The position numbers and the translations under genes were made by a program. Source: Paenibacillus profundus (lineage in GTDB: Bacteria; Bacillota; Bacilli; Paenibacillales; Paenibacillaceae). Taken from it: a stretch of 64,000 nucleotides of DNA. The notes beneath the pieces are model-generated. The model saw only the letters and a list, made by a program, of their open reading frames with translations, ran no database searches and was not told the origin of the DNA. Below are positions 56,353 through 64,000 of the stretch, one piece after another (position 1 is the stretch's first letter; every line of letters begins with the position of its first letter). The stretch is taken from assembly GCF_021369635.1 (NCBI RefSeq), contig NZ_JAJNBZ010000003.1:310168-374167 (forward strand), read 5' to 3'.

Positions 56353-57552
56353 TTACTTACGCCAAGGGATAAGCTGCTTCCGGAACCACCACACCCGACC
56401 CGATACGTGAATCATCCCTTCAGACACTCGGGCGTCAGCTTGATCCGGCTCCAACACGACTTTTACATGCCAATCGCCAGCCTCCGCCCGAATGCTTGCA
56501 TGATATGGAGGGGGTTCATCGCAGTGCTCTGGAGTTGAAAGCCGTGTCTCGGATAGAGGACGAAGCACCGTACTGGAAAAGGGTATATATGTCATTTGAT
56601 GCCGCAAAGCAGGACTATTATGTGTTGTCCCTATAGCGGTTATCCTGATGTGGCCCGTAACCCAAAGGAATGCAGACTCAGCCTCGTCGATACGGACGTC
56701 CTGAATCATAAGCTTCGTCTCATAGCGCACGTCTGTCCATTCATGCTCCCATCGCACTTGAACGAGTTGGTCCCAGCCAACGTCCCAAATAGCTTCCAAT
56801 AAGGATACTTCCGTGAAGGAGGCCTCCTGATCTTCATTACGGAATAAAATGCAGGCTTGGGTCACAATCGGCTCCATTTTACTATCCTGACCGTGCTCTT
56901 CCATACCAGTTGACTGCTTCGGCTGTGGAGTATCCATCTCTTCCAGCGGCTCTGTATCTGACTGCATAGGAATTGGCTCGTCAATCGAGATGTTCTGCTC
57001 GGGCACCGGCTGTGCTTCCATTGCTGTCGAAGGCGCTTGCGCAATCGGTTCCTCAACCGTCGGCATTACCTTCTCGATCGATTCCGTTCCTGCGGGCGGA
57101 TCAATGTGGTGGAAGAACAACTCTGGAGCGGCAGTCGTTTGCTTGGCGGGACGCTTCTCATATGCATAGTAGATTCTCTTGCGCCGCCGAGTAGGCCGCT
57201 TCGCTGGAGATTTCCGCTTCGTATAACGCTTCGGCGGCTCAATGGATACAGCCTTGAGACGGATATGCTGTGGAGTACGTATCGCAGCACTGGAGGAAAT
57301 CTTCTTCTTCCTGCGCGTTGCCCGTTGGCCTAACCGCTTATGTTGTTGGAGTGACAACTTCCATACAATTCGCTGCGCAGAGTGATGTGGTCTCCGACGG
57401 GAACCTCTATGTTTGCGGGCACGTATCACTGTTTGGACCGTGACAGACCGGTAGCAGGCCAGCTTATAACATTGAAGAACGGCCAGATTCTGATTAATCC
57501 AGGGGCCAAGCAGTTTACGAACACGTCTATTACTTACGATGATTCTCTTCAT
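56353..57552 (-). CDS. basic, low-complexity spore-surface candidate
   Basis: A 399-aa protein of unknown family. Residues 1-140 are very basic and Arg/Lys/Ser rich (RKHRGSRRRPHH, KRPTRRRKRIYYAYEKRP), 150-235 are acidic and Pro/Glu/Gln rich, and the last 160 residues look globular (SLLEAIWDVGWDQLVQVRWEHEW; GRVWWFRKQLIPW). A late-sporulation promoter candidate is at 57613-57640 and its neighbours encode coat-like and collagen-like proteins, so a spore-coat role is inferred. ATG 57552 is chosen with GAGG 11 bases upstream. Confidence 0.65.
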   Translation of the reverse strand: MKRIIVSNRRVRKLLGPWINQNLAVLQCYKLACYRSVTVQTVIRARKHRGSRRRPHHSAQRIVWKLSLQQHKRLGQRATRRKKKISSSAAIRTPQHIRLKAVSIEPPKRYTKRKSPAKRPTRRRKRIYYAYEKRPAKQTTAAPELFFHHIDPPAGTESIEKVMPTVEEPIAQAPSTAMEAQPVPEQNISIDEPIPMQSDTEPLEEMDTPQPKQSTGMEEHGQDSKMEPIVTQACILFRNEDQEASFTEVSLLEAIWDVGWDQLVQVRWEHEWTDVRYETKLMIQDVRIDEAESAFLWVTGHIRITAIGTTHNSPALRHQMTYIPFSSTVLRPLSETRLSTPEHCDEPPPYHASIRAEAGDWHVKVVLEPDQADARVSEGMIHVSGRVWWFRKQLIPWRK

Positions 57553-57612
57553 GATTAGCGGCACCTCGCCAATGTTCCTTCCAACCCTTTTACATATGCT
57601 AAGCTACAATAC

Positions 57613-57640
57613 TAAAGTATGTCATCGCCTGTAGACGAGT
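57613..57640 (-). promoter_or_regulatory. possible sigma-K promoter
   Basis: On the minus strand AC (57640-57639), a 17-base spacer, then CATACTTTA (57621-57613) matches the sigma-K consensus AC-N17-CATA-N3-TA at every fixed position. It lies 61 bases before the basic protein gene. Confidence 0.55.
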
Positions 57641-57823
57641 GTTAAGGCAGCCGCCCCTTTTTTCATTGAGCCGTTACTAGGGTAATTTCCCGAGGGCTCT
57701 CGATAGCCTGCTGCCTATTTATTGATATAATAGTCACCTGTCTATCTCGGCTTGGTCATCCGTCCAACCTGTTTTTGTGCAGACGCCGTAGTATATAGTA
57801 AATTATGGGGAGGTGTCTCTGAC

Positions 57824-58798
57824 TTGGGCCGCATTACTAAAATAAGAAGAAGACGCTGCCATAAGAAAACGATTATCGTCTGCCGGTGGAGAAGAAAACG
57901 GAGCAAATGCTTGCGAAAAAAAACGGGAAAAGACCGATGTTCTTGCAAAAAAACCAAGTTGATTCGCCGCACCAAGCCCCGCGTGTGTCACTGTGCTTCC
58001 GGGCCTCCAGGGCCGCAAGGTGCCAGGGGACCCGCAGGACGAAAAGGACCGATAGGACCGCAAGGGATTCCAGGCGTGCAAGGTATTCCGGGGCCGGCAG
58101 GACCTCCAGGACCCGCAGGACCTCTTGGATGGCAGTGTGAACAGGGACCGCAAGGACCGATGGGAACGATAGGACCACAAGGTATTTCAGGCGTGCAGGG
58201 GATTACGGGGCTGCAAGGGCCGGCAGGACCTTCAGGACAGCAGGGAGAACAAGGACCGCAAGGCGATATGGGGCCGCAAGGACCTTCAGGACAGCAGGGA
58301 GAACAGGGACCTCAAGGGCAACAAGGACTGCCGGGATCGTCTTCAGATTGCTGTATCCCGCCGATGCAGTACGTCCTATCTCAACTGGAAGGCGTCCAGG
58401 TTACATTGGGAACGACAAGCAACCCGCCCGGCAATTTTATTAACTCAACCATTGTCAGTGTAAGCAATTCTTTAGTGACCGTGCAAAGAGATACGAGAAT
58501 GTTCGTCATTCCGATCAGTGAAGTGGTTGGCGTCGCGTCTCCTCAAGTTGCAGACGTTGCGCTGCTGGAGCCGCCGTCACCTCCAAGCGACTGCATTGAA
58601 GCTCCGCTGCGTGAATTCCTTGACGCCAACATCGATAGGGCAGTCGATATGACCACCGTCGGCTTCGGATTGTTCGCCAATATTCAGAACGCCATCGTAT
58701 CCAGAACTGGCGAGGGGATCGTCATCTTGGATGTTACGAAAGCAGTCGATTTCGCAGCGGTATCTCTCTGCAAAATCACTTCCCTCTTATCATGCTAA
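57824..58798 (+). CDS. collagen-like exosporium-type protein
   Basis: A 324-aa protein. Residues 1-58 are basic and Cys-rich ([25 protein letters not shown]). Residues 60-173 are 38 Gly-x-y triplets, with one break at triplet 16, where Cys105 replaces Gly. The C-terminal 150 residues are a globular domain ([20 protein letters not shown] and onward). BclA-like proteins of this plan form hair-like filaments on spores. The start is TTG 57824, with GGGGAGGTG 8 bases upstream; the upstream in-frame region is not conserved-looking. Confidence 0.85.
   Translation: MGRITKIRRRRCHKKTIIVCRWRRKRSKCLRKKTGKDRCSCKKTKLIRRTKPRVCHCASGPPGPQGARGPAGRKGPIGPQGIPGVQGIPGPAGPPGPAGPLGWQCEQGPQGPMGTIGPQGISGVQGITGLQGPAGPSGQQGEQGPQGDMGPQGPSGQQGEQGPQGQQGLPGSSSDCCIPPMQYVLSQLEGVQVTLGTTSNPPGNFINSTIVSVSNSLVTVQRDTRMFVIPISEVVGVASPQVADVALLEPPSPPSDCIEAPLREFLDANIDRAVDMTTVGFGLFANIQNAIVSRTGEGIVILDVTKAVDFAAVSLCKITSLLSC
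58225..58305 (+). repeat. 27-bp direct repeat in the collagen-like region
   Basis: The 27 bases at 58225-58251 recur exactly at 58279-58305, a 54-base (18-residue) period coding [13 protein letters not shown] triplets. Such identical blocks favour slippage and length change. Confidence 0.85.
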
Positions 58799-59120
58799 AG
58801 TCGCTTAGACGCTTGATGCGCATCGTGTGAGCAGGTCAATTCAATTAAATAAACCGAGAGAATAACGGGAATTCATCCCGCTACTCCCGGTTTTTTCCAT
58901 TCATCAAGGCAGCCGCTGTGATGGATGAATCGTGTCGATGAACAGCAAGCCGTCATACTGGATCGCTTCACTTCTGTTCACCTTCCCGGCTTGTCTTGTT
59001 GTATGCTATCGATACCATCGTATCAGGTGAACGTTAAGATTAGGGGCTCCCAGTTTAATATTAGGTTAGGTTTCGTTTAAGAATCGGACCAAGGCGGGGG
59101 AAGTCGCCCCGCCCTATCGG
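58799..59120. other. 322-bp intergenic region
   Basis: Contains the terminator of the collagen-like gene (58851-58896); the rest has no coding frame that I can support. Confidence 0.4.
58851..58896 (+). terminator. collagen-like gene terminator
   Basis: ACCG...CGGG pairs with CCCG...CGGT, an interrupted stem, followed by six Ts. Confidence 0.75.
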
Positions 59121-59483
59121 CTATAGCGGGCTCAAATGCTCGTGCACGAGCTTCCACTCACCGTCTGCCCGCTTGAATACATTCGTGGCGCGGCCGCAGC
59201 CTTCTCTGTGCTCGCCTTTGTAGTACCCTTCCCATTTATACGTATATGTGCATACGGCAACGTCTTCTCCAGCTGCGATCCATGTTACGTCCACTGCGCT
59301 GTAGACTTCCTCCTGGATCGTCTGCCATGCCTGTTCGAAATAGTTTTTTATCTCTTCCAGCGACGTGCAGGTCTTGTCTGTAAACCAATACACGGCAGCG
59401 GGATCGAGCAGTTGTTGGATATTGGAAAAATCATGCGTGTTCGTCGAATTGATGTACTGGGCAAGTGCATCTCTATAATCCAA
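59121..59483 (-). CDS. NTF2-like (SnoaL/DUF4440) protein
   Basis: A 120-aa alpha+beta-barrel protein: YRDALAQYINSTNTHDFSNIQQLLDPAAVYWF, SLEEIKNYFEQAWQTIQEE, and WKLVHEHLSPL at the end. The fold hosts many small enzymes and binding proteins, and the family does not fix the function. AGGAGG precedes the ATG. Confidence 0.82.
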   Translation of the reverse strand: MDYRDALAQYINSTNTHDFSNIQQLLDPAAVYWFTDKTCTSLEEIKNYFEQAWQTIQEEVYSAVDVTWIAAGEDVAVCTYTYKWEGYYKGEHREGCGRATNVFKRADGEWKLVHEHLSPL

Positions 59484-59531
59484 AATGAATTCCTCCTAGT
59501 GTATCATCCGTTTCCAAATATTATAGCAAAT

Positions 59532-60719
59532 TCAGCCCGCCGCACGCACTCTTTCATGCCCCGTCACCAGCACGATCAATCCGCACAGGAGCGTGAGCGA
59601 CGCGAACACAAGCGCACCATCGTAGCTGCCCGTGTTCACCATCAATACACCAGTCACGATCGGCCCGATGATCTGTCCGGCCCCGTATACTGCCGTTGCA
59701 TAGCCGATAATGGTGCTGCTCTCCTGCGGAAACATGCCCCGGGCCAACGACATGGTCAGCATCGTAATCCCCATGAACGTCGCTCCGAATAAAAACGCGC
59801 CTGTCAACACACCAATTGCATTCGGAAAAAGGACAGGAAGAATGACTCCGAAAATTTGAGTGCAAAAGGCCGCGTACAGTGCCGACATGCTGCCTTTCTT
59901 TTTCTCTATCCAGCTCCATATCCAACAGGAGGGAGCCGCCGCCACACCGACGAATACCCAGCTCAAAGCGGAAAATTCGCGAACCTCCGGCATTTGCTCC
60001 ACGATGGCAACTAAAAATGTGGCGCTAACAATATAGCCCATGCCTTCGCAGCCGTATGCGACAATAAGCCGCATCAGCATGCCCCGGTTGCCTGTGCTGT
60101 CCTGATGATCCCGCTCGCTCGGCGCATTTTTGCTGGACGCAGTCAGTGGTTCCTTAAGAAACAGCAGCGGGAATGCCCCCAGTAGTATCGATACGCTGCC
60201 CAGCCCGCCCCACGCCCATTTCCATCCTCCGAAATCGTTCAACGCCGGTACGAGCCATCCGCTCAAAACAATGCCCAGCCCGACGCCGCTGTAGAGCCAA
60301 CCGGACCAGGACGAGCGCCCGCGCAGGGCCAACCCATCCAATACGATGCCCGTAGCGAATACGAACACAAGCCCACTGCTGAAGCCTGACACGAAGCGCA
60401 GGACAGACCATAACGCGAACCCGCTCACTGCGCCCATCAGCGCCGTCGTCAGCACGTTGACAAGTAAATACAGCTTTAAGTAAAACACCTTGCCTCTGCG
60501 CCACGGCAGCATGCCCGCAGCTAAGGATCCGAACAGATAGCCAATATAATTATACGATGACAGATAACCACCCGCCGCCTCGGACAGTCCCGCGCTATGT
60601 GTCATCAGAGGCAGGATCGGAGTATAGGCGAATCTGCCGATGCCCATCACAATAACAAGAGAAAGCATACCCCCTGCAAGAAGATAGGCTGGATAATTTC
60701 TGTCAAGCCGATTCCCCAT
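59532..60719 (-). CDS. YbfB/YjiJ-family MFS transporter
   Basis: A 395-aa transporter with 12 predicted helices. GIGRFAYTPILPLM in helix 1 and GYLSSYNYIGYLFGSLAAG in helix 2 are typical of the YbfB/YjiJ group of the major facilitator superfamily. The substrate is unknown. It is divergent from a LysR regulator 130 bases away, a common arrangement in which the regulator controls the transporter. Confidence 0.88.
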   Translation of the reverse strand: MGNRLDRNYPAYLLAGGMLSLVIVMGIGRFAYTPILPLMTHSAGLSEAAGGYLSSYNYIGYLFGSLAAGMLPWRRGKVFYLKLYLLVNVLTTALMGAVSGFALWSVLRFVSGFSSGLVFVFATGIVLDGLALRGRSSWSGWLYSGVGLGIVLSGWLVPALNDFGGWKWAWGGLGSVSILLGAFPLLFLKEPLTASSKNAPSERDHQDSTGNRGMLMRLIVAYGCEGMGYIVSATFLVAIVEQMPEVREFSALSWVFVGVAAAPSCWIWSWIEKKKGSMSALYAAFCTQIFGVILPVLFPNAIGVLTGAFLFGATFMGITMLTMSLARGMFPQESSTIIGYATAVYGAGQIIGPIVTGVLMVNTGSYDGALVFASLTLLCGLIVLVTGHERVRAAG

Positions 60720-60784
60720 CGTTAAACATCACCTTCATCTAAAATTTCTCCTATCTCCTCATCATAAGGATGGTAAAATAGTTA

Positions 60785-60815
60785 GTAAAATGATATATTT
60801 TCATATTTCATATCA
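60785..60815. promoter_or_regulatory. candidate LysR operator
   Basis: TGATAT...ATATCA (about 60790-60813) with an inner ATTTCATATTTC stretch forms an AT-rich inverted repeat between the divergent MFS and LysR genes. Confidence 0.4.
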
Positions 60816-60849
60816 ATATTTTTGATACCACGGTTGTGAGGAGAACGCG

Positions 60850-61719
60850 ATGAACATTGAGGATTTATATACGTTTCACGTCGTCGCCCAGGAACAAAGC
60901 ATTTCCAAAGCGGCGGAAACACTCAACTTCGTGCAATCGAATATTACCGCCAGAATCAAGCGGCTCGAGCACGAGTACGAGACGCAGCTCTTTTACCGCC
61001 ACCGGCACGGTGTCACGCTGACATCAACTGGAAAGGCGCTTATGGCCTATACGGAACAAATTCTTCAGCTCATCGAAGAATCCAAAAAAGCAATTATCCA
61101 CTCGAAATCCCCGACCGGACCGCTAGCTATCGGTGCGATGGAAACGGCGGCTGCTGTGCGACTGCCTCCGCTGCTCGCCGCTTACGGCAAAAGATATCCC
61201 GAGGTGGAGCTGCTCCTGCATACGGACAGTACGAGTGAGCTTGTCAAGATGGTATTGAACCGCGAGATCGAGGGCGCATTTATTGCCGGGGAAGCGAATC
61301 ACCCCTACTTATGTGAATTTCCCGTTTTTGAAGAGAAATTGGTGTTCGTCGTGCAAAGGAACCTGACATCCCGCCTCGTCAAGGACGATTTGGAGCAATA
61401 TAACTTGATCGTATTCAAGTCCGGCTGCTTCTACCGCACAACGATGGAGGATTGGCTCCGTGCCGAGGGCATCGTTCCGAAAAGAACGATGGAGTTGAAC
61501 ACGCTCGAAGGAATTATTGGCTGTGTCAAAGCCGGGTTGGGCATGTCCATGCTGACCGAATCCGTAGTCGATCAGCTTGATCGGAACCATGACCTGGCCC
61601 GGTACCCGCTGCCCGGAACAGCCGGGAGCGTCTCGACCCGATTCATCTATCATAAAGACATCGTAAAGACCGCTGCATTCAACATGTTCGTCACGATGTG
61701 CCAAGATGAGCAGCCATGA
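60850..61719 (+). CDS. LysR-family transcriptional regulator
   Basis: A 289-aa LysR-type regulator: N-terminal winged helix (FHVVAQEQSISKAAETLNFVQSNITARIKRLE segment, residues 8-40) and a periplasmic-binding-like effector domain (GPLAIGAMETAAAVRLPPLLAAYGKRYPEV, LGMSMLTESVVDQL). It probably regulates the divergent MFS gene. The effector is unknown. Confidence 0.92.
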   Translation: MNIEDLYTFHVVAQEQSISKAAETLNFVQSNITARIKRLEHEYETQLFYRHRHGVTLTSTGKALMAYTEQILQLIEESKKAIIHSKSPTGPLAIGAMETAAAVRLPPLLAAYGKRYPEVELLLHTDSTSELVKMVLNREIEGAFIAGEANHPYLCEFPVFEEKLVFVVQRNLTSRLVKDDLEQYNLIVFKSGCFYRTTMEDWLRAEGIVPKRTMELNTLEGIIGCVKAGLGMSMLTESVVDQLDRNHDLARYPLPGTAGSVSTRFIYHKDIVKTAAFNMFVTMCQDEQP

Positions 61720-61886
61720 GCCAGCCTTTGCCGTTGGCCATCAAAGCTGAACGTCCGCGCTATAGCAATATTTTGCGTTCGCTTGACTGCAAACGTTTTA
61801 TGCCATGCTATACTTAAATGGATTGGATTGCTCGGGCTATGAACACGAACAATTCTTCACGACAACGGAATAAGGAGTGCACAATA

Positions 61887-63332
61887 ATGAATTGGATGGC
61901 TGAAGTTACTGCAAGACAAGACGAGCTGTTGAATGATTTGAAAGGGCTGCTCCGCTTTGAAAGCGTTAAGGACAACAGCACCAGCGGACCAGGACAGCCG
62001 ATGGGCCAGGAGATCGCCCGGGCGCTCGATTATATGCTCGAACTGTCCCGCCGCGAGCAGTTCCGCGTCAACAATCTGGACGGCTACGTCGGGTATGCTG
62101 AATACGGGGATTCCGACAGCGACGAGTATATTGGCGTGCTGTGCCATTTGGACGTCGTTCCGGCCACTGGCCAATGGACTACGCCGCCTTTCCAGCCCGA
62201 TGTCCGTAACGGCAAGCTGTACGCACGCGGTGCGATCGATGACAAGGGCCCTACGCTCGCAGCCTTTTATGGTCTGAAAATCGTAAAAGAGCTTGGACTG
62301 CCGTTAAAGCATAACGTGCGGATTATATTCGGCACCGACGAAGAGAGCGGCATGGAATGCATGAAGACGTATACGAAGCGCGAGAAGATGCCGATGGCTG
62401 GCTTCGCGCCAGATGCCGACTTCCCGATTACCCATGCGGAAAAGGGGCAAATTAACAACAAATTTTTCCTTAAACGGAATGGTGGTTCGTCTAAAGAAGC
62501 AGCACCAGTGGATGGGGCTCGATTCGAACTGAAGGCCTTCCATGGCGGAGGCATTGCGAACATGGTTCCAGAGTCGGCAACAGCGACCGTAACCGGGGAA
62601 GCGTCTGCAATTGCGGACATGGCGGAACAGTTCCAGGCCTATTGCGCCGAACAGCAGTTGAACGGCACCGCCGAGGTTAAGGCAGGCCAGCTAGAGCTCG
62701 GGATGAAAGGCAAGTCTGCGCACGGTATGGAACCACATGTAGGCGTCAATGCCGCATTGAAGCTCATGCGTTTCCTGCGGGAATACCGCTTCCAGCCAGA
62801 TGCCGATCGGTACATAAGCTTCATCGGCAAGCATCTGGTCGACGACCATCTGGGTACGGCGCTTGGCATCCAATACGAGGATGACATTACCGGTTCGCTC
62901 ACTGTGAATGCAGGCATTTTCGAATACTCGGAGCAGGCAGACTCGTTCTTCCACTTGAACATCCGCTTCCCGGTTACGCAGCAATGCGATGACATCCTCG
63001 CAACGCTGCAAGCGAAAATGGCGCCCTACGATATCGTGATCGATGACGAACTCGATTTGAAGCAGCCCCATCATGTGGATCAGAACCATCCCATGATCAA
63101 GATTTTGCAAAATATATACGCAGAAGAGACGAAGCTGGAACCGACCCTGCTCACGACTGGCGGCGGCACGTACGCGGCCTTCATGGATAATGGTGTTGCA
63201 TTCGGCGCCCTCTTCCCAGGCAGAGAAGAGACGGCGCATCAAGTGGATGAGCACATTGAGATCGACGATTTGTTGAAAGCGACCGCCATCTATGCCAGAG
63301 CGATCTACGAATTGGCCAACTTAGATTCATAA
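61887..63332 (+). CDS. pepV: M20-family dipeptidase PepV
   Basis: A 481-aa dizinc dipeptidase. Metal ligands are visible in CHLDVVPATGQW (His and Asp), GAIDDKGPTLAA (bridging Asp), GTDEESGMEC (catalytic Glu-Glu), FAPDADFPITH and the C-terminal HQVDEHIEID. GMKGKSAHGMEPHVGVNA is the lid domain His site. It cleaves dipeptides, including beta-Ala-His type. ATG 61887 has AAGGAG 9 bases upstream. Confidence 0.95.
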   Translation: MNWMAEVTARQDELLNDLKGLLRFESVKDNSTSGPGQPMGQEIARALDYMLELSRREQFRVNNLDGYVGYAEYGDSDSDEYIGVLCHLDVVPATGQWTTPPFQPDVRNGKLYARGAIDDKGPTLAAFYGLKIVKELGLPLKHNVRIIFGTDEESGMECMKTYTKREKMPMAGFAPDADFPITHAEKGQINNKFFLKRNGGSSKEAAPVDGARFELKAFHGGGIANMVPESATATVTGEASAIADMAEQFQAYCAEQQLNGTAEVKAGQLELGMKGKSAHGMEPHVGVNAALKLMRFLREYRFQPDADRYISFIGKHLVDDHLGTALGIQYEDDITGSLTVNAGIFEYSEQADSFFHLNIRFPVTQQCDDILATLQAKMAPYDIVIDDELDLKQPHHVDQNHPMIKILQNIYAEETKLEPTLLTTGGGTYAAFMDNGVAFGALFPGREETAHQVDEHIEIDDLLKATAIYARAIYELANLDS

Positions 63333-63357
63333 TGCATTCTGTAACATAAGACAAGCT

Positions 63358-63415
63358 TGCGAGGCTGCTCCTTGCGTCAGCGTATGACGAAGGGCAGCCT
63401 CGCCGTCTTTACTGA
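63358..63415 (+). terminator. pepV terminator
   Basis: GCGAGGCTGC-CCTT pairs with AAGG-GCAGCCTCGC; the downstream T-run is short. Confidence 0.65.
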
Positions 63416-63582
63416 GTGGAACATATGTTCAGGCAAAACATACGTCAATCATTACGAAGCATCCTTTTTATAATTCTATTGTGGAAGCGAGAGAAGAATC
63501 GGGATATCGTTATTTAAGAACTTTATGATATTACTTATGAAATTAGTGATTTGTATATGAATAACAGAAGGTGGGGGCAATC

Positions 63583-64000
63583 GTGGTTTTTAAGCTGAAT
63601 TTTATCCTGATGGCAATTATCGCTGTTGCGATTTGGCTCCTTTGCCGATATAGAGCCCGCAGCAGACAGTCCAGTACAAGGTATCGCGAATGGTGGGACT
63701 GTACCCAAGACCGTTCTCGGTTGACTTTTATTTGTTTGCAGAGCTTAGACGGATGACGGACATCAAACTGCAACTGTACTACTCGGTGGCCAACATAGCG
63801 ATGACAGTCCCATTCGGTTTGCTAATTCCGATGTTATACCCATTCGCGCGGAAAATATACATAACCGGACTGTTGGGTTTGAGCTTCTCCCTGATCATCG
63901 AACTGGCGCAAGTTCTGTTTACAACGACACGCACGGCTACAGTAGATGACCTGTTTTTCAATACGGTAGGCGCGATTATGGGATACTGCTGTTTCTATTT
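63583..64000 (+). pseudogene. VanZ-family gene, frameshifted and cut by the window edge
   Basis: A GTG at 63583 with AAGGTGGGGG upstream opens VFKLNFILMAIIAVAIWLLC, then the frame runs into TGA at 63752-63754. From about 63690 a second frame gives RPFSVDFYLFAELRRMTDIK and onward through NIAMTVPFGLLIPMLYPFAR and IIELAQVLFTTTRTATVDDL, clearly VanZ, to the right edge. A VanZ protein would need both parts plus about one more helix between, so there is a deletion with frameshift near 63690, or a sequencing error. Confidence 0.6.

Noticed and set aside
1-64000. tRNA, rRNA, prophage, integrase or replication-origin signals
   Set aside because: Looked for tRNA-like TTCGA loops, CCA ends, DnaA-box clusters and transposase or integrase motifs; none gave a convincing match.

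Overview
The window reads as chromosome from an endospore-forming, low-to-mid GC Bacillota, most likely Paenibacillus or a close relative. The evidence is a GerA/GerC/GerB germinant-receptor operon, a spore-surface gene group (a coat-like protein with Asp/His/Lys/Cys repeats, a basic protein and a collagen-like protein), strong AGGAGG ribosome sites with frequent TTG and GTG starts, M-box and T-box leaders, and OhrR, CsoR and LexA operators of the Bacillus type. No rRNA, tRNA, CRISPR array, intact transposon or prophage was seen. The species cannot be fixed from sequence alone.

Layout. 1-2.4 kb: a cut alpha/beta hydrolase, then a KDPG aldolase with a ROK sugar kinase. 2.4-5.4 kb: a small membrane protein, a PaiA-like acetyltransferase, and a short-form mgtE behind a magnesium M-box that also carries a small proline-rich reading frame. 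5.4-14 kb: cell-wall genes (ykyA-like lipoprotein, polysaccharide deacetylase), a D-2-hydroxyacid dehydrogenase, topB, an SDR, a methyltransferase and two tandem TraX-family genes. 14.2-18.4 kb: an oxygen/NO-reduction operon (flavodiiron protein, NADH:rubredoxin reductase, rubredoxin, Crp/Fnr regulator) facing a cupin gene. 18.5-22.5 kb: tatA-tatC with a GMC dehydrogenase, its Tat-exported small subunit and a lipoprotein cytochrome c. 22.6-25.3 kb: gpx-ohrR under a 32-bp palindrome, then a T-box-controlled divergent serS.

25.8-31.4 kb: a VanZ protein, a stalk-domain protein, and a YheO-like regulator-patB-nhaC-ridA operon. 31.8-35.1 kb: copA, copZ and csoR. 35.4-40.5 kb: a TPR protein, maa, tagO, a decayed methyltransferase, a rhodanese-like protein, an aldo/keto reductase and mhqN. 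40.6-44.9 kb: gerA-gerC-small D-gerB. 45-53 kb: an ANT(6) aminoglycoside adenylyltransferase, a frameshifted remnant, an AlkD-like repair protein with an SOS box, an M60 metallopeptidase, a HAD-Nudix fusion and thymidine kinase. 53-64 kb: azlCD, a TrmB regulator, the spore-surface group, an NTF2-like protein, a YbfB-type MFS with a divergent LysR, pepV and a frameshifted VanZ gene at the right edge.

The main observations are: (i) the mgtE leader, where the M-box is followed by a translated-looking ORF with early Pro codons and two mutually exclusive hairpins, one of which hides the mgtE ribosome site; (ii) a self-contained O2/NO-reduction operon encoding its own probable Fe-S Fnr-type regulator, with differently typed operator sites in the divergent control region; (iii) a Tat translocase co-transcribed with a Tat-signal dehydrogenase; and (iv) a spore-surface cluster with repeat-rich proteins. 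Many CDS starts were moved from the first in-frame codon to one with a good Shine-Dalgarno site.
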